Below are positions 42,611-50,927 of a stretch of DNA of 64,000 nt, in pieces. The stretch spans positions 35,735 through 99,734 of the forward strand of contig JBIOUG010000167.1 of the NCBI GenBank assembly GCA_044866775.1. Direction: 5' to 3'. The notes below the pieces were generated by a model. That model searched no databases, had not been told where the DNA came from, and worked only from the letters and a program-made list of their open reading frames with translations. Each line of letters starts with the position of its first letter. Position 1 is the stretch's first letter. The stretch is from DASUNQ01 sp044866775 (lineage in GTDB: Bacteria; Acidobacteriota; Thermoanaerobaculia; Multivoradales; UBA5704). The translations under genes were made by a program, and so were the position numbers.

Positions 42611-43387
42611 ATGACCGCCGGACCAGAGCAAGGCCGCGCTACGAGCGACGCGACGCTGGCGAAGCCGCGCGAGGACGTCGCCAGCCGCCGTTACCTGGGT
42701 GGTGACTCCTACGCGCAGCGGAACCCGTCGTGGGACATCGAAGACTCGCCATGGAAGGCCGTGCTCGTGCTGCGCATGCTCAACGCCCACCAGCTATCTC
42801 CGCGCGACATCGTCGAGGTGGGCTGCGGCGCGGGCGGCGTGCTCGCGGACCTCGCGAGGGCACTTCCTCAGGCCCATCTCCGGGGCTTCGACATCGCGCC
42901 GGACGCGACGCGCTTCTGGTCGCAGCACACCTTGCCGAACCTCGAGTTCGAGCTGGGCGACTTTCTGGTGGCAGACGATCGGCACCATGAGCTGCTGCTG
43001 ATCCTCGACGTCGTCGAGCACGTCGCCGATCCATACGCCTTCCTGGTCGGCCTCCGTGATCGCAGCGACTATCACATCTTCCACTTTCCGCTCGACCTCT
43101 CCGCTGCCTCCGTGCTCCGCGGGGCCCCCCTGCTGTATGTCCGCAACAAGGTCGGCCATCTCCATTACTACACGAAGGACCTGGTGCTCGCGCTGCTCGC
43201 GGAGTCCGGATACGCGATCGTCGACTGGTCTTACACCGGCGCCGCATTCGCGGCGCCGCAGCGTACGTGGAAGACCAGACTGGCGAGCCTGCCGCGGCGC
43301 CTGGCCTATGCTCTCGGCAAGGATCTGGGAGTGCGCCTGTTGGGCGGCGAGACCCTGATGGTCCTGACGCGCGCAGGGGATCGTTAG
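42611..43387 (+). CDS. Class I SAM-dependent methyltransferase
   Basis: 258 residues. IVEVGCGAGGVLADLARALP near 70 is the SAM site, followed by RGFDIAPDATRF and LLILDVVEHVADPYAFLVGL. The C-terminal YYTKDLVLALLAESGYAIVD is common in this family. The ATG has a GGAGG ribosome-binding site 8 bp upstream. It probably methylates a sugar of the glycan; the substrate is unknown. Confidence 0.86.
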   Translation: MTAGPEQGRATSDATLAKPREDVASRRYLGGDSYAQRNPSWDIEDSPWKAVLVLRMLNAHQLSPRDIVEVGCGAGGVLADLARALPQAHLRGFDIAPDATRFWSQHTLPNLEFELGDFLVADDRHHELLLILDVVEHVADPYAFLVGLRDRSDYHIFHFPLDLSAASVLRGAPLLYVRNKVGHLHYYTKDLVLALLAESGYAIVDWSYTGAAFAAPQRTWKTRLASLPRRLAYALGKDLGVRLLGGETLMVLTRAGDR

Positions 43388-43391
43388 CGCG

Positions 43392-44531
43392 GTGAGGCTA
43401 CTGACAGTCCACATGACGCTCGATCCGGCGTCCGGTGGGGGGAACGCGGCGCGCACCCTGCAGCTCAGCCGCGCTCTGACCGACCGCGGGGTCGAGTGCA
43501 CGATCGTCACCGGCCGGGACGGTCTCGCGGCAGTGGCGGACGAGCTCGACGGCATCGCGGTGGTGACGCTGCCGATGCTCGGCGGGCGCTTCCGGGTGCC
43601 GCGGGGCGGCTTCGGCGGCGTCCGCCGCGCCGTCGGGCGGGCCGACCTCGTCTTGCTGATGAACCACTGGACCGTGCTTAACGCACTCGCCTACCGCGCA
43701 GCGCGTGAGAAGCACAAGCCCCACCTCGTCTGTCCCGGGGGCGCGCTCGCCCTGTTCGGCCGCTCGCAGCACAGCAAACGCCTCTACAACGCCTTCGTCG
43801 GCCACCGGTTGGTGCGCAGCGCGGCCGCTCACATCGCAACGGTCCCGCATGAGGTCGACGATTTCGTTGCCTACGGCGTTCCCCGGGAGGCCGTCAGCCT
43901 CATCCCGAACGGCGTTCCCCCATCGCGTCCGGCGGTGGATGGCGAGGAATTCCGGCGCGACCACGCGCTTGGCGCTGCGCCTTTTTTCCTCTTTCTCGGC
44001 AGATTGGCGCCGATCAAGGGGCCCGACCTCTTGCTCGCCGCCTTCGCGAGCCGCCGCGCCGAGCTGCGCGAGTGGAGACTGGTGATCGCCGGCTACGACG
44101 AAGGCATGCTCGCCGAGCTCGTCGCCATGGCGCGCGCGCGCGGAGTCGAAGACCGGGTCCACTTCGTCGGCTTCCTCGGGGAGGGGCAGAAACAGCGGGC
44201 CTTGGCCGCCGCGGATCTGCTGGTCCTGCCGTCCCGGAGGGACGTCATGTCGATCGTGGTGCTCGAGGCGGCTACCGTGGGGCGGCCGGTGCTGGTCACC
44301 GACCGCTGCGGCCTTTCCGAGGTCGAGGAGGTCGGCGGCGGGTGGGAGGTGCCGGCGTCGGTCGAGGGGCTCGCCCGCGGCCTCGTCGAGGCGGCGGCCG
44401 ACCGGGCGGAACTCGCGGCTCGCGGCGAGGCCTGGCGCCGCTTCGCTCTGGCGCGCTACGCCTGGCCGCGCATCGCCGACCTTCACGTCGCGCTCTTCGC
44501 AAGGGTCCTTGCCGCAACGGAGCGCGCATGA
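43392..44531 (+). CDS. Glycosyltransferase family 4
   Basis: 379 residues from a GTG. N-terminal VHMTLDPASGGGNAARTLQL with the Gly-rich GT-B loop, then LICP-type acceptor-domain text (HLVCPGGALALFGRSQHSKR), the donor domain PFFLFLGRLAPIKGPDLLLA, VHFVGFLGEGQKQRALAAAD and LPSRRDVMSIVVLEAATVGR. The last carries the conserved Glu in a slightly unusual context (MSIVVLEA for FGxxxLEA). It overlaps the next gene by 4 bp. Confidence 0.88.
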   Translation: MRLLTVHMTLDPASGGGNAARTLQLSRALTDRGVECTIVTGRDGLAAVADELDGIAVVTLPMLGGRFRVPRGGFGGVRRAVGRADLVLLMNHWTVLNALAYRAAREKHKPHLVCPGGALALFGRSQHSKRLYNAFVGHRLVRSAAAHIATVPHEVDDFVAYGVPREAVSLIPNGVPPSRPAVDGEEFRRDHALGAAPFFLFLGRLAPIKGPDLLLAAFASRRAELREWRLVIAGYDEGMLAELVAMARARGVEDRVHFVGFLGEGQKQRALAAADLLVLPSRRDVMSIVVLEAATVGRPVLVTDRCGLSEVEEVGGGWEVPASVEGLARGLVEAAADRAELAARGEAWRRFALARYAWPRIADLHVALFARVLAATERA

Positions 44532-45754
44532 GGATCCTCGTCGTCACGCAGTACTTCTGGCCCGAGTCATTCCGCGTCAACGACCTGGTGCAGGCCTGGG
44601 GCGAGCGCGGGCACCAGGTGACCGTGCTGACGGGCCTGCCCAACTACCCGGCGGGACGCCTCTTCGACGGATACTCCTGGCGCGGCCCCTACCGCGGCAG
44701 CTTCGGCGGCGCACGGCTGCAGCGCGTGCCGCTGGTGCCGCGCGGCCCGCGGCGCGGCGCGCGGCTGGCGCTCAACTACCTCTCTTTCGCCGCTGCGGCG
44801 TCGATCCTGGGGCCGCTCGTGCTGCGCGACCGCTTCGACGTGGCGTTCGTCTATGCCCCCTCGCCCATCACCGCGTGTATACCGGCGCTCTGGCTCAAGA
44901 CGCTGCGCGGCACGCCCGTCGCCCTCTGGGTGCAGGACCTCTGGCCGGACAACCTCGCGGCGACCGGCGCGGTGCGCTCGCCGGCGGTGCTCCGCGCGGT
45001 CGGAGCGCTGACCCGCTGGATCTATCGCCGTTGCGATCTCCTCCTCGTCCAGTCGCCGGCCTTTGTCGCAGCGGTGCGGCGCGTCTGGCCGGAGGCGCGC
45101 GACGTGCGCGTCCTCCCCAACTGGGCGGAAGAGCTGTATCGTCCGGTGCCGGTCGAGCTCGACGCGCCGGAGCGGCGCGAGATGCCCGATGGCTTCATCG
45201 TCCTCTTCGCGGGGAACCTCGGATCGGCGCAGGCGCTCGAGACCGTGCTCGCCGCGGCGGAGCTGGTGCGCGGAGACGGCGTCCGCTGGGTCTTCGTCGG
45301 CAACGGCAACCAGCGCGATTGGCTGGAGTCGGAGACCCGGGCCCGCGGCCTCGGCGACGTCGTCAGGCTGCTCGGCTGGCGGCCGGCCGCGGCGATGCCG
45401 CGCTACCTGGCGCTCGCCGATGCACTCTTGGTGTCCTTGCGCAGCGACCCGACCCTGGCTTCGACCGTGCCCGCCAAGCTGCAGTCTTCACTCGCCGCCG
45501 GTAGGCCGGTGCTCGCCGCGCTCGAAGGCGAAGGGGCGCGCATCGTGCGTGAGGCCGGGGCGGGCGTCTTGGTGCCGCCCGAAGACCCCCGCGCGCTGGC
45601 GCGCGGCGCCTTGGAGCTCCAACGGGCACAGCCCGAGGAGAGAGCGCGCATGGGCGCCAGGGGACGCGCTTACGCCGAGCGCCACTTCGACCGCGGCACG
45701 CTGGTGGCGCAGCTCGAGGGCTGGGTGCAGGAGCTGGCGGAGGGGCGGCGGTGA
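44528..45754 (+). CDS. wbuB: Glycosyltransferase family 4, WbuB-like (L-FucNAc/L-QuiNAc transferase)
   Basis: 408 residues. The opening MRILVVTQYFWPESFRVNDL and the GHQVTVLTGLPNYPAGRLFD segment are characteristic of WbuB. VALWVQDLWPDNLAATGAV, FIVLFAGNLGSAQALETVLA and VPAKLQSSLAAGRPVLAALE follow. WbuB enzymes transfer an N-acetyl-6-deoxy-L-hexosamine. The next three genes encode the matching sugar pathway, which supports the call. It is translationally coupled to genes on both sides. Confidence 0.85.
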   Translation: MRILVVTQYFWPESFRVNDLVQAWGERGHQVTVLTGLPNYPAGRLFDGYSWRGPYRGSFGGARLQRVPLVPRGPRRGARLALNYLSFAAAASILGPLVLRDRFDVAFVYAPSPITACIPALWLKTLRGTPVALWVQDLWPDNLAATGAVRSPAVLRAVGALTRWIYRRCDLLLVQSPAFVAAVRRVWPEARDVRVLPNWAEELYRPVPVELDAPERREMPDGFIVLFAGNLGSAQALETVLAAAELVRGDGVRWVFVGNGNQRDWLESETRARGLGDVVRLLGWRPAAAMPRYLALADALLVSLRSDPTLASTVPAKLQSSLAAGRPVLAALEGEGARIVREAGAGVLVPPEDPRALARGALELQRAQPEERARMGARGRAYAERHFDRGTLVAQLEGWVQELAEGRR

Positions 45755-46641
45755 GGGTCCTCATCCTCGGCGGGGACGGCATGCTGGGCCATCAGCTCCT
45801 CGCCAGCCTCGCGGACCGGCACCAGGTCTGCGTCACCCTGCGCCAGCCACTCGCAGCCTACGACGCGCTCGGGCTGTTCTCGCCCACCAACGCCGTCGGA
45901 GGCATCGACGCGCGCGACTGGCCGCGGCTCGCAGCCGTCATCGCCGAGCAGGCGCCGGCAGCGGTGGTCAACTGCATCGGCATCGTCAAGCAGCGGCCCG
46001 ACGCTCACTCGGCCATCCCGTCCATCGAGGTCAATGCCCTGCTCCCCCATCGGCTGCTCGCGGCCTGCGGCGCCGCCGGCGCCCGCCTCATCCACTTCAG
46101 CACCGATTGCGTCTTCTCCGGCCGCAAGGGCGCCTACCGCCAGGAAGACACTCCCGACCCGGTGGACCTCTACGGGCGATCGAAGCTCCTTGGCGAGATC
46201 GAGGAGCCGCCCGCGCTGACGCTGCGGACATCGATCATCGGCCTCGAGCTCGACCGCCGGACCAGTCTGATCGAGTGGTTCCTGGCACAGCGCGGGGTGA
46301 TCCGCGGCTTCCGGCGGGCGATCTACACCGGTCTCACCACACTCGAGATGGCCCGGGTGGTGGCGCGGCTCCTCGACCGCCACCCGGACCTGCACGGCGT
46401 CTGGCACGTGGCGTCCGCGCCGATCAACAAGTATGATCTGCTTGCTATCCTGTCGCGGAAGCTCGGACGAGAGCGAGAGGATGTCAAGATCGTGCCCGAT
46501 GACGAGTTCGTCTGCGATCGCAGCTTGATCGCGGAGGAGTTCGAGCAGGCGACCGGCTACCGGCCGCCGTCGTGGGACGAGATGCTCGACGAGCTGGCGC
46601 AGCAGATCCGGAGGCGCAGCCCACTGCATGGATCTCTCTGA
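45751..46641 (+). CDS. RmlD-like nucleotide-sugar 4-ketoreductase
   Basis: 296 residues from a GTG. Cofactor loop GGDGMLG (7-13), FSTDCVF, and catalytic Tyr141/Lys145 in DLYGRSKLLGE, all as in dTDP-4-keto-rhamnose reductase. It lacks the C-terminal cupin domain of the FnlB/WbjC enzyme of the L-FucNAc route. Its size is closer to WbvR of the UDP-L-QuiNAc route. It lies directly between the WbuB-like transferase and the FnlA-like dehydratase and overlaps both. Confidence 0.85.
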   Translation: MRVLILGGDGMLGHQLLASLADRHQVCVTLRQPLAAYDALGLFSPTNAVGGIDARDWPRLAAVIAEQAPAAVVNCIGIVKQRPDAHSAIPSIEVNALLPHRLLAACGAAGARLIHFSTDCVFSGRKGAYRQEDTPDPVDLYGRSKLLGEIEEPPALTLRTSIIGLELDRRTSLIEWFLAQRGVIRGFRRAIYTGLTTLEMARVVARLLDRHPDLHGVWHVASAPINKYDLLAILSRKLGREREDVKIVPDDEFVCDRSLIAEEFEQATGYRPPSWDEMLDELAQQIRRRSPLHGSL

Positions 46642-47692
46642 GAAGCGGATTCTGGTGACCGGTGGCACCGGCTCGCTCGGCCAAGTGCTCGTCCACCGGC
46701 TGCTGCAGGGCGAGCGCGGCCTGCCGCGCAAGGTGATCGTGCTGTCGCGTGACGAGGCCAAGCAGCACGAGATGCGGCTGTCCTACCAGCACCGGCAGGT
46801 CAGCACCGACGAGGTCATCTATCGCAACTTCGAGCGCGTGCTCGAGTTCCGCATCGGTGACGTGCGCTCGTACGCCGACGTCTGCTCCGGGGTGCGCGAC
46901 GCCGACGTCGTCTTCCACGCCGCGGCGCTCAAGCAGGTCCCCACCTGCGAGTACTTCCCCGAGCAGGCGGTGCTGACCAACTGCCTCGGCGCCGGCAACA
47001 TCGTCCGCGCCATCGGCGAGTTCGGCTTTCCGGTGCAGGCCGTCGTCGGCATCAGCACCGACAAGGCCTGCAAGCCGGTCAACGTGATGGGCATGTCGAA
47101 GGCGATCGCCGAGCGCATCCTGATCGCCGCCAACGTCCTCAACTCGCATACCCGCTTCGTCTGCGTGCGCTATGGCAACGTGCTCGCCTCACGCGGCTCG
47201 GTGATCCCGCTCTTCCATCAGCAGATCCGGCGGGGCGGGCCGGTGACGATCACCGCGCCGACCATGACGCGGTTCCTGATGACGCTCGACCAGGCCGTGG
47301 ACATCGTCTTTGAGGCGCTCGCCAACGCGCGGCCTGGTGAGATCTTCGTGCCGCGCGCCCCCGCTGCGCTGGTGACGGACGTGGCGCACGCCTTGATCGG
47401 CGACCGTCAGATCGAGATCCGCCTCACCGGCATCCGTCCCGGAGAGAAGGAGCACGAGATCCTGGTATCCGAGGAAGAATGCCGCCACACCTACCGCCGC
47501 GGCGGCTACTACGCCATCAGCCCCATGCTTCCCGAGCTGCGTCACGCCGAGGCGGACTACGGGGAGCCGATCAACCACGAGTACAGCTCCGCCGATTCAC
47601 CCGTCAGCCGTGACGAAGCGGCGGACCTGCTGGGGCGCAACCGGCTGCTGGTGGGCCAGGTGAACCCCTCGACGGCCGAGCTGCTGCGCTGA
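46628..47692 (+). CDS. fnlA: UDP-GlcNAc 5-inverting 4,6-dehydratase (FnlA/WbjB/CapE family)
   Basis: Starts the L-sugar branch by making UDP-2-acetamido-2,6-dideoxy-L-arabino-4-hexulose from UDP-GlcNAc. 354 residues, soluble, with TGGTGSLG (11-18), VFHAAALKQVPTCEYFPEQA, GISTDKACKPVNVMGMSKAI with Met154 and Lys158 in place of Tyr/Lys, RYGNVLASRGSVIPLFHQQI and GIRPGEKEHEILVSEEE. The C-terminal tail (YSSADSPVSRDEAADLL) is typical of FnlA/CapE. It overlaps the RmlD-like gene by 14 bp. Confidence 0.93.
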   Translation: MDLSEKRILVTGGTGSLGQVLVHRLLQGERGLPRKVIVLSRDEAKQHEMRLSYQHRQVSTDEVIYRNFERVLEFRIGDVRSYADVCSGVRDADVVFHAAALKQVPTCEYFPEQAVLTNCLGAGNIVRAIGEFGFPVQAVVGISTDKACKPVNVMGMSKAIAERILIAANVLNSHTRFVCVRYGNVLASRGSVIPLFHQQIRRGGPVTITAPTMTRFLMTLDQAVDIVFEALANARPGEIFVPRAPAALVTDVAHALIGDRQIEIRLTGIRPGEKEHEILVSEEECRHTYRRGGYYAISPMLPELRHAEADYGEPINHEYSSADSPVSRDEAADLLGRNRLLVGQVNPSTAELLR

Positions 47693-47729
47693 GATCCCGG
47701 CCGCGCCGCCCACGGCGCGACGCCCTCCG

Positions 47730-48875
47730 ATGCGACGCCTGAAAGTCATGACGATCGTGGGCACGCGGCCCGAGGTCATCAAGCTCAGCCGCGTCATTGC
47801 CGAGCTCGACCGGCGCACCCGCCACGTCCTGGTGCACACCGGCCAGAACTTCGACTACGAGCTCAACGAGATCTTCTTCCGGCAACTGGAGATCCGCCCG
47901 CCGGACCATTTTCTGGGCGTGGCGGAGGCCAACGCCGCGCGCACCATTGGCATGGTGATCGTCAAGGCCGACGAGGTGCTGGAGGCCGAGCGGCCGGAGG
48001 CGGTGCTGATCTACGGCGATACCAACAGTTGCCTGGCGGCCCTCGCCGCCAAGCGGCGCCGCATCCCCGTCTTCCACATGGAGGCCGGTAACCGCTGCTT
48101 CGACCAGCGCGTGCCCGAGGAGATCAACCGCAGGATCATCGATCACCTGAGCGACATCAACTTGACCATCACCGAGCATGCCCGCCGCTATCTGCTCGCC
48201 GAAGGACTGCGGCCGGACACCATCATCAAGATCGGCTCGAGCATGCGCGAGGTCCTCGCCCACTACCGCCCGGGGATCGAACGCTGCGACGTGCTCGAGC
48301 GGCTCGGCCTCGAGACCGGCAAGTATTTCCTGGTGAGCGCCCACCGCGAGGAGAACGTCGACGAGGCGGGCCGCCTGCGCACCCTGCTCGCCGCCCTCAC
48401 CGCGCTCTCCCGGCGCTACCGCCTGCGCATCGTGATGTCCACCCATCCGCGCACCCGCAAGCGCCTGGCCGGCCTCACTGCCAAGGCGAGAGGCGCGCTG
48501 CGGGATACCGTGGAGTTCCTCGAGCCGTTCGGTTTCTTCGAGTGGGTGAAGCTCCAAAGCCACGCCTTCTGCGTCCTTTCCGACAGCGGCACGTTGACCG
48601 AGGAAGGAGCGCTGCTGGGGTTCCCGGCCGTCATGATCCGGGAGGCGCACGAGCGACCGGAAGGGATGGACGCGGGAGTCACGGTGATGAGCGGTCTCGC
48701 CCCCGAGCGCGTGGTGCAGGCGGTCGAGCTGGCGACGGGTCAGGGGCGGCCGCCGGCAGGGGCGATCGAGGTCCCCGATTACGCCGAGCCCGCCGTCGCG
48801 CGCAAAGTGCTGCGCATCATCCTGAGCTACGTGGACTACGTGCGGCGAACCACGTGGTTCGAGCAGCCGGTCTGA
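47730..48875 (+). CDS. fnlC: UDP-N-acetyl-6-deoxy-L-hexosamine 2-epimerase (FnlC/WbjD/CapG family)
   Basis: 381 residues of the WecB superfamily: KVMTIVGTRPEVIKLSRVIA, VHTGQNFDYELNEIFF, YGDTNSCLAALAAKRRRIPV, HMEAGNRCFDQRVPEEINRR and VLSDSGTLTEEGALLGFPAV. The phrase GNRCFDQRVPEEINR is seen in the FnlC/WbjD branch rather than in WecB, where GLRT-type wording is usual. It inverts C-2 as the last step toward UDP-L-FucNAc or UDP-L-QuiNAc. It lies 37 bp after fnlA. Confidence 0.92.
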   Translation: MRRLKVMTIVGTRPEVIKLSRVIAELDRRTRHVLVHTGQNFDYELNEIFFRQLEIRPPDHFLGVAEANAARTIGMVIVKADEVLEAERPEAVLIYGDTNSCLAALAAKRRRIPVFHMEAGNRCFDQRVPEEINRRIIDHLSDINLTITEHARRYLLAEGLRPDTIIKIGSSMREVLAHYRPGIERCDVLERLGLETGKYFLVSAHREENVDEAGRLRTLLAALTALSRRYRLRIVMSTHPRTRKRLAGLTAKARGALRDTVEFLEPFGFFEWVKLQSHAFCVLSDSGTLTEEGALLGFPAVMIREAHERPEGMDAGVTVMSGLAPERVVQAVELATGQGRPPAGAIEVPDYAEPAVARKVLRIILSYVDYVRRTTWFEQPV

Positions 48876-48876
48876 G

Positions 48877-49875
48877 GTGAGCGGAGCAACCTGCCTCGTC
48901 ACCGGGGCGACCGGCTTCATCGGCACGGCGCTGGTGCGCCGCCTGCGCGCCGGCAGCGCCCAGGTCCGCGGCTTGGCGCGGACGCCGCGGCCCGCGGCGG
49001 CCGACGAGCTGATCGTCGCCGACCTCGCCCAGCACCCGCTCGACCCGCGGTGGCTCGCGGGAGTCGACACCGTCTACCACCTCGCCGCCAAGACCCACGA
49101 CCTCGCCGCCGCCGGCGACGCCGAAGCGGCATACCGGCGGGTGAACGTCGAGGGGACGCAGCGCCTGCTGGCCGCGGCGCGCGAGCATCCGCCGCGCCGC
49201 CTGGTCTTCGCCAGCAGCGTCAAGGCGCAAGGGGAAGGGGGCTCGCGCCAGCTCGACGAGTCCGTTCCACCCAGGCCCTCCACCGCCTACGGCCGCTCCA
49301 AGCTGGAGGCGGAGCGTCTGGTGCTGGAGGCGGAAGCCCAGGGTGGTCTCGAGGCCGTCTGCCTGCGCTTCCCGCTGGTCTACGGACCGGGGCAGAAGGG
49401 AAACCTGGGGCGGATGATCGCGGCGATCGACCGCGGCCTCTTCCCGCCGCCGCCAGACAACGGCAACCGCCGCAGCATGCTGCACGTCGAGAACGCCGTG
49501 GACGCCTTGATCCTCGCCGCTTCCCATCCGGCCGCGGTGGCCCAGGTCTACCTGGTCGCTGACGTGCGCCCCTATTCGACGCGCGAGCTCTACGACTGGA
49601 TCCGCGAGGCGCTGGGCAAGGGGCGGCGGGGCTGGAGCGTCCCGGAATGGGCCTTTCGCGGTCTGGCGGCGGTAGGCGACGGGCTGGGCGCGCTCGTCGG
49701 CCGCCGTGTCGGCTTCGACTCCGAGGCCTTCGACAAGCTCCTGGGCTCGGCCTGGTACAGCGCGGAGAAGATCGCGCGCGAGCTCGGCTACCGGCCGGCG
49801 CGTGACCTGCGCGGGGCGATGGCCGAGCTGGTCGCCGACTACCGCCATGGGCTCGCGGGCGGCGGGGAGGCATGA
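48877..49875 (+). CDS. NAD-dependent sugar epimerase/4-reductase, WbpV-like
   Basis: 332 residues from a GTG. Rossmann motif TGATGFIG (9-16), VYHLAAKTHD, FASSVKAQGEG, catalytic Tyr138 and Lys142 in STAYGRSKLEAE, then RFPLVYGPGQKGNLGRMIAA and SMLHVENAVDAL. Proteins with this KAQGE / GPGQKGN wording are usually next to a WbpL-like transferase and reduce UDP-4-keto-6-deoxy-GlcNAc to UDP-D-QuiNAc or UDP-D-FucNAc. The next gene is such a transferase, overlapped by 4 bp. C-4 stereochemistry cannot be read. Confidence 0.82.
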   Translation: MSGATCLVTGATGFIGTALVRRLRAGSAQVRGLARTPRPAAADELIVADLAQHPLDPRWLAGVDTVYHLAAKTHDLAAAGDAEAAYRRVNVEGTQRLLAAAREHPPRRLVFASSVKAQGEGGSRQLDESVPPRPSTAYGRSKLEAERLVLEAEAQGGLEAVCLRFPLVYGPGQKGNLGRMIAAIDRGLFPPPPDNGNRRSMLHVENAVDALILAASHPAAVAQVYLVADVRPYSTRELYDWIREALGKGRRGWSVPEWAFRGLAAVGDGLGALVGRRVGFDSEAFDKLLGSAWYSAEKIARELGYRPARDLRGAMAELVADYRHGLAGGGEA

Positions 49876-50927
49876 GCGGGGTCTCGTGGGAGTTAGGTGC
49901 GGCCGTGGCGATCGCCTTCTTCGCCGCGCTCGCCGGCGTATGGCTCGTCGAGCGATGGGCACGCCCGCTAGGCCTCATCGACCTCCCCAACCCGCGCAGC
50001 TCGCATTGCGAGCCCCGCCCGCGCGGTGGCGGCCTGGGGATCCTCTGCGGCGTGGCGGCAGGGCTCGCCGCTGCGAGCTGGATCGCGGAGCCCCTCGACC
50101 GGCGGGGCTGGGTGGTGCTCGGCGCGGCATTGCTGGTCGCCGCGGTGAGCCTGTGGGACGACGTCCGGGGGCTCCCTGCCTGGCCGCGGCTCCTCGCCCA
50201 GACGGCGGCGGCCACCTGGATCGTCGCGGCGCTCGGTGGGCTCGAGCGCCTGCCCCTTCCCCCGCCGGCCGACCTGCCGCTCGGCCTCGCGGGCCCTCTG
50301 TTGGCCGGCCTGTGGATCGTCGCCGTCACCAACTTCTTCAACTTCATGGACGGGCTGGATGGCCTGGCGGCCGGCCAGGCGGTGCTGTCGCTGGGCGTGG
50401 TGGCGTGGGGGCTCTGGCCGCTGAGCCGGCCGGCCGCCGGTCTCGGGCTGGTGACGGCAGCCGCCACGGCGGCCTTTCTGATCCGCAACTGGACCCCCTC
50501 CCGCGTCTTCCTGGGCGACGTCGGGAGCTCCTTCCTCGGCCTGCTCCTCGCCGGGCTCCCCTTCGTCGCAGCGCCGGAAGCCCGCCCGCGCCTGGTCCTG
50601 CTGGTCGCGGTGAGCCTCGCCCTGTTCTTGCTCGACCCAGTCGCGACCCTGTGGGCGCGCTGGCGACGAGGCATGCCGCTCGGCATTGCGCACCGCGATC
50701 ACGCCTACCAGCAACTGGTCGAGCCCGGGCGCTCGCACGCGCCGGCAGTGAGCGCCCTGCTGGCCGCAGGGTTGTTCCTCTCGCTGCTCGGCGCGGCGGT
50801 CTACCGGCGACCACCGCTGGCCTGGCTCGCGGTCGGCGCGGCACTGCTGGTGTTCGTCGCCGAATGGCAGCTCGCGACGCGCCGCCGGAGCCGCCGGGCT
50901 CAAGCGGCCGGCGGTGGCGACGCTTGA
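49872..50927 (+). CDS. Undecaprenyl-phosphate N-acetylhexosamine-1-phosphate transferase (WbpL/WecA-like)
   Basis: 351 residues, about ten membrane helices, MraY superfamily. Motifs: NPRSSHCEPRPRGGGLGI near the first loop, LWDDVRGLPAWPRLLAQ, the catalytic NFFNFMDGLDGLAAGQ, the metal-binding FLGDVGSSFLGLLLAG and the HRDHAYQQL loop near 277. It transfers sugar-1-phosphate to undecaprenyl phosphate and so begins the repeat unit on the cytoplasmic face. WbpL relatives use D-FucNAc or D-QuiNAc, matching the preceding reductase. Its end overlaps the convergent ligase gene by 28 bp. Confidence 0.92.
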   Translation: MSGVSWELGAAVAIAFFAALAGVWLVERWARPLGLIDLPNPRSSHCEPRPRGGGLGILCGVAAGLAAASWIAEPLDRRGWVVLGAALLVAAVSLWDDVRGLPAWPRLLAQTAAATWIVAALGGLERLPLPPPADLPLGLAGPLLAGLWIVAVTNFFNFMDGLDGLAAGQAVLSLGVVAWGLWPLSRPAAGLGLVTAAATAAFLIRNWTPSRVFLGDVGSSFLGLLLAGLPFVAAPEARPRLVLLVAVSLALFLLDPVATLWARWRRGMPLGIAHRDHAYQQLVEPGRSHAPAVSALLAAGLFLSLLGAAVYRRPPLAWLAVGAALLVFVAEWQLATRRRSRRAQAAGGGDA

